This document shows, piece by piece, positions 61,173 to 64,000 of a DNA stretch of 64,000 nt; the first letter of the stretch is position 1, and each line of letters starts with the position of its first letter. The DNA is from Paenibacillus sp. MAEPY2 (lineage in GTDB: Bacteria; Bacillota; Bacilli; Paenibacillales; Paenibacillaceae). The stretch lies in the NCBI RefSeq assembly GCF_000499205.1, contig NZ_AWUK01000008.1, forward strand, positions 1 through 64,000. Reading direction: 5' to 3'. The notes beneath the pieces were generated by a model. It was given only the letters and a program-made list of their open reading frames with translations, was not told the origin of the DNA and made no database searches. Made by a program: the position numbers and the translations under genes.

Positions 61173-62059
61173 GTAAAGACGATTTGGAACAAAAACATGC
61201 GGCTGCGGCCGCTTTTCAATTTCTGTCCCGATTCCCGGTGAAATTGCAGATTGATTTCGTCCCGCCATTATTGCGGGAGAGTGTAGTGTATTACCCGCTG
61301 GTTGGTGCGGTCATTGGATTGTGCGTCTGGTTAGGCGGAGCCCTGACAGGTGCGCTGCTTCCATCTTTTCCGGCGGCGGTATTAACTTTGACGCTATGGG
61401 TATGGCTAACCGGAGGTCTTCATCTGGATGGGTGGATGGATACGGCAGATGGTCTGCTCAGTTATCGCACCCGTGAACGAATGCTGGAAATTATGAAAGA
61501 CAGTCGGGTAGGGGCCATGGGCGTGATCGCCTGTGTGCTTCTGTTAATGATGAAAGCAGCTTTGATTGCTGATTTTATCGCGCGTGGGAATTGGGCCTAT
61601 GGAGCTTTGCTCATCCTGCCGATGATCTGGAGCCGCTGGTTCATGGTGTATGCCATGGCGGCCTGGCCGAATGCCCGGAAGGACGATGGGCTTGCTGTCC
61701 TGTTCAAGGGGCTGGGAGAGCGGAGGGAAGTCCAGCGTGCACGCAGCTCTGCGGTAGGACTTACCATTCTGGCAGGTGTGATCACGTTGGCAGCGGTATG
61801 GATCTTCCAGCCGGATACAGCCATGTTCCAGGTGCTTGCGACAGAGAATGGATTGGGGACATTACCATGGTGGCTATATCCCGTTGCAGCGATCCTTGCG
61901 GTGCCACTGGCTGGCTATGTGATTGGCAAATTCGTTGCCGGGCGTATCAGTGAACGGCTGGGCGGACTTACAGGGGACACGTACGGGGCTATGAATGAGT
62001 TGCTGGAGGCCGCACTGCTAACGGTACTTAGTCTGTTACAGGGATTCTTTTTGATATAA
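61169..62059 (+). CDS. cobS: Adenosylcobinamide-GDP ribazoletransferase (cobalamin synthase)
   Basis: The inner-membrane enzyme that joins alpha-ribazole to adenosylcobinamide-GDP. The 296-residue protein has about seven hydrophobic segments, FLSRFPVKL near the start, and the acidic motif GGLHLDGWMDTADGLLSYRTRERMLEIMKDSRVGAMG (in parts) that binds substrate and metal, plus LTGDTYGAMNELLE. It overlaps cobU by an ATGA. Confidence 0.94.
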   Translation: MSKDDLEQKHAAAAAFQFLSRFPVKLQIDFVPPLLRESVVYYPLVGAVIGLCVWLGGALTGALLPSFPAAVLTLTLWVWLTGGLHLDGWMDTADGLLSYRTRERMLEIMKDSRVGAMGVIACVLLLMMKAALIADFIARGNWAYGALLILPMIWSRWFMVYAMAAWPNARKDDGLAVLFKGLGERREVQRARSSAVGLTILAGVITLAAVWIFQPDTAMFQVLATENGLGTLPWWLYPVAAILAVPLAGYVIGKFVAGRISERLGGLTGDTYGAMNELLEAALLTVLSLLQGFFLI

Positions 62060-62083
62060 CGCTGAGAACTGAGGTGAGGGAAC

Positions 62084-63685
62084 GTGGAAGATACGTCTGT
62101 ACAAACGTCCGAACAAACGGCGGCAGTATTAATGCTGCAAGGGACGGCATCGGATGTGGGGAAAAGCGTAATTACGACGGCGCTATGCCGAATATTCAAG
62201 CAGGACGGATTCAGGCCAGCCCCGTTCAAATCACAGAATATGGCGCTGAATTCCTACGTCACGGAAGACGGCAAGGAAATCGGAAGAGCCCAGGGGGCGC
62301 AGGCTGAGGCGTGCGGCATTGAAGCGACGACAGACATGAATCCGATCCTGATAAAGCCGGTTCGGGATATGCATTCCCAGATTGTCGTACACGGTGTACC
62401 TCTTGCGCAGATGAGTGCTTGGGATTACCGGCAGCATTTTCTACCTGAAGCCAAGGCGACGGTCATGGATGCGCTGAATCGGCTACGCGCGACGTACAAT
62501 ATCGTGCTGATGGAAGGCGCGGGCAGTCCTGCGGAGATTAATTTGAAGGATCGGGATATCGTTAATATGAATCTGGCGGGCTGGGCGGATGCTCCGGTTA
62601 TTCTGATCTCGGATATTGATCGTGGCGGGGTCTTTGCTTCCATTGTAGGTACGATGGAGCTGCTTGAGCCGCATGAGGCTCAGCGTGTAAAAGGATTCAT
62701 CATCAACAAGTTTCGCGGAGATCTGTCCTTGCTGCAGCCCGGATTGGACTGGCTTGAGGAACGGACAGGCATTCCTGTATTGGGCGTGTTGCCTTACATA
62801 AGTGATATTCAGATTGAAGCGGAAGATTCTGTGGTGCTTGACTCCATGCGACACGGCAAATCCGGTGAGCAGGAGCTGGACCTGGACCTGGACCTTGCAG
62901 TAATTCGTTATCCGCGTATTTCCAACTTTACAGACTTTGATGCCCTTTCTAGGGAACCGGATGTGAATGTGCGATACGTGACTTCTCCCGATGATTTGGG
63001 GCAACCCGATGCCATTCTGCTTCCGGGTACAAAGGATACGATTGGAGATCTGGCATTTCTGCGTGCCTCAGGGTTGGAGCAAGCGATCTCCAGCCAGACG
63101 GAGCGTGAACATGTTCAACTTATCGGGATATGTGGTGGATATCAAATGCTCGGTCAGCATCTCAAAGATCCGTTTGATGTGGAAGTGAATCAGATTCAGG
63201 AAGCCAATGGTTTGGGATGGCTGCCCCTGTCGACAACATTTCTACAGAACAAACAAACGGTAAGAGCCTCGGGGCATGTACATAGTTTTCATCCAATTCG
63301 TTTGCCCAAGGACAGCGAAGCAGCAAGCTCATTGCCCATCAATGGATACGAGATTCATATGGGCGTTACCGAGTGTCTTGAGCCTGAACGTGTAATGGCC
63401 TTGTTCGAAATCGGCCATTCAGGGGGCCAACCCTTCAATGAAGGCTGGGGCACTGTGGATGGTAAGGTGTGGGGAACGTACCTGCATGGTTTATTTGAAA
63501 GTGATCAATTCCGGCGTTCGTGGCTCAATGGTCTTCGCGAAGGCAAAGGACTCGCTCCGCTGCTGGAGACGTACAGCGCACGTGAACGCAAGGAAATGGA
63601 GTTTGACCGTGTTGCCGAGTCGTTACGGTCTTCACTGGATATGCAGCGGGTGTACGAGATTATGGGCGTGCAGGCACCCGTGTAA
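62084..63685 (+). CDS. cobQ: Cobyric acid synthase
   Basis: A 533-residue glutamine-dependent amidotransferase that adds four amides to adenosylcobyrinic acid a,c-diamide (also called CbiP). The N-terminal ATP-binding domain begins LMLQGTASDVGKSVITTALCR; the GATase domain has the Cys in IGICGGYQMLGQ and the His-containing GTYLHGLFESD. The start is GTG at 62084 after GAGGTGAGGG. No upstream corrin-ring genes are in the window, so this enzyme would act on intermediates made elsewhere or imported. Confidence 0.95.
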   Translation: MEDTSVQTSEQTAAVLMLQGTASDVGKSVITTALCRIFKQDGFRPAPFKSQNMALNSYVTEDGKEIGRAQGAQAEACGIEATTDMNPILIKPVRDMHSQIVVHGVPLAQMSAWDYRQHFLPEAKATVMDALNRLRATYNIVLMEGAGSPAEINLKDRDIVNMNLAGWADAPVILISDIDRGGVFASIVGTMELLEPHEAQRVKGFIINKFRGDLSLLQPGLDWLEERTGIPVLGVLPYISDIQIEAEDSVVLDSMRHGKSGEQELDLDLDLAVIRYPRISNFTDFDALSREPDVNVRYVTSPDDLGQPDAILLPGTKDTIGDLAFLRASGLEQAISSQTEREHVQLIGICGGYQMLGQHLKDPFDVEVNQIQEANGLGWLPLSTTFLQNKQTVRASGHVHSFHPIRLPKDSEAASSLPINGYEIHMGVTECLEPERVMALFEIGHSGGQPFNEGWGTVDGKVWGTYLHGLFESDQFRRSWLNGLREGKGLAPLLETYSARERKEMEFDRVAESLRSSLDMQRVYEIMGVQAPV

Positions 63686-63779
63686 AAGTCTTAACAAACG
63701 TAGCCCAAGTTTAATTACTTGGCGAAGAGTTACCCATTGGAGTTAAGCGTCTGCATTGAATCGTCTGTTATAGTCAAAA

Positions 63780-63842
63780 AAATACCCCCATGTGTGGCAA
63801 TCGTTCTCTGAAACCTGAACGCTGCTGAGCATGGGGGTATTT
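63780..63842. terminator. Terminator after cobQ
   Basis: AAATACCCCCATG (63780-63792) pairs perfectly over 13 bp with CATGGGGGTATTT (63830-63842) around a 37-base loop. T and A runs on both sides suit convergent genes. Confidence 0.85.
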
Positions 63843-63900
63843 GTATAGCTGTAGTAAAATGTGATTCGAATAGGGGAATAATGGGTTAAAGGTATTCCGG

Positions 63901-64000
63901 TTAGTTTATTTTGAAGTTTTTCATGGCGGACTGCAGTTCTACCGCTTGCTCATGCAAATGACGTACGGTGTTCGAATGGGAATCCATCTCATTCAGTTGA
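63901..64000 (-). CDS. Methyl-accepting chemotaxis protein, C-terminal fragment
   Basis: The last 33 codons of a minus-strand gene whose rest is outside the window. LNEMDSHSNTVRHLHEQAVE, then LQSAMKNFKIN before the TAA at 63901, has the heptad helix and FKI-type end of chemoreceptor signalling domains. The stretch is too short to tell the ligand or class. Confidence 0.65.
   Translation of the reverse strand, partial: QLNEMDSHSNTVRHLHEQAVELQSAMKNFKIN

Noticed and set aside
1..64000. CRISPR arrays, insertion sequences, prophage, integron or plasmid origin
   Set aside because: No regularly spaced repeats, no transposase, integrase or replication gene, and no change in gene content or composition that would mark an island.

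Overview
The window looks like chromosomal DNA of a Paenibacillus-like member of the Bacillales. The reasons are strong AGGAGG-type ribosome binding sites, frequent TTG and GTG starts, housekeeping sigma promoters, c-di-AMP and cobalamin riboswitches, Bacillales-type GlnR/TnrA and PurR-like operators, and a Gram-positive Tad pilus locus with no outer-membrane parts. Species cannot be fixed from the sequence. No transposase, integrase, phage gene or CRISPR array was seen.

Layout. (1) 1-10 kb, nitrogen: urease structural genes ureABC on the minus strand diverge from a five-gene urea ABC transporter, urtABCDE. The shared intergenic region carries two GlnR/TnrA-type boxes and an inverted pair of PurR-like boxes. 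A PAS protein, a small HTH protein and an isolated ureF follow. ureD, ureE and ureG are absent from the window. (2) 10-18 kb: tRNA-Leu(GAG), a glutathione peroxidase with a palindrome over its promoter, a c-di-AMP riboswitch ahead of an uncharacterised Rossmann-like protein, a HAD hydrolase, MntH, Ohr and several small proteins. (3) 18-29 kb: a ten-gene tad (Flp pilus) operon, from tadZ to an FHA protein, apparently preceded by a promoter-plus-terminator leader. (4) 29-40 kb: housekeeping genes (nfo with a C-terminal extension, purU, tkt, ppnP, pgi, yigZ, yjbQ). (5) 40-44 kb: a sulfate ABC transporter, cysTWA-sbp. (6) 44-52 kb: a metallo-hydrolase, an ECF-type sigma factor paired with a ClpP paralogue, a MocR regulator divergent from a DMT transporter, a Cof-type phosphatase and lplJ. 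(7) 52-63.7 kb: late cobalamin synthesis and salvage in two units, cobD-cbiZ-cbiB-cobC and a riboswitch-controlled btuFCD-cobTUS-cobQ. (8) The right edge holds the C-terminus of a chemotaxis receptor.

How the parts work together. UrtABCDE would import urea and UreABC hydrolyse it to ammonia under nitrogen control; the same GlnR-type box lies in front of ureF. The Tad locus encodes a complete inner-membrane pilus machine: an ATPase with TadZ, two platform proteins, a prepilin peptidase, one Flp pilin and three pseudopilin-like proteins, one of which carries an Ig-like C-terminal region. The cobalamin genes import corrinoids, strip incomplete ones with CbiZ, rebuild the aminopropanol arm with CobD and CbiB, and attach the lower loop with CobU, CobT and CobS.

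A dispersed intergenic repeat with the core GGGGATAACAGCGATCGGAAG occurs four times in these 64 kb (left edge, about 39.83, 50.84 and 56.31 kb) and contains nested hairpins.
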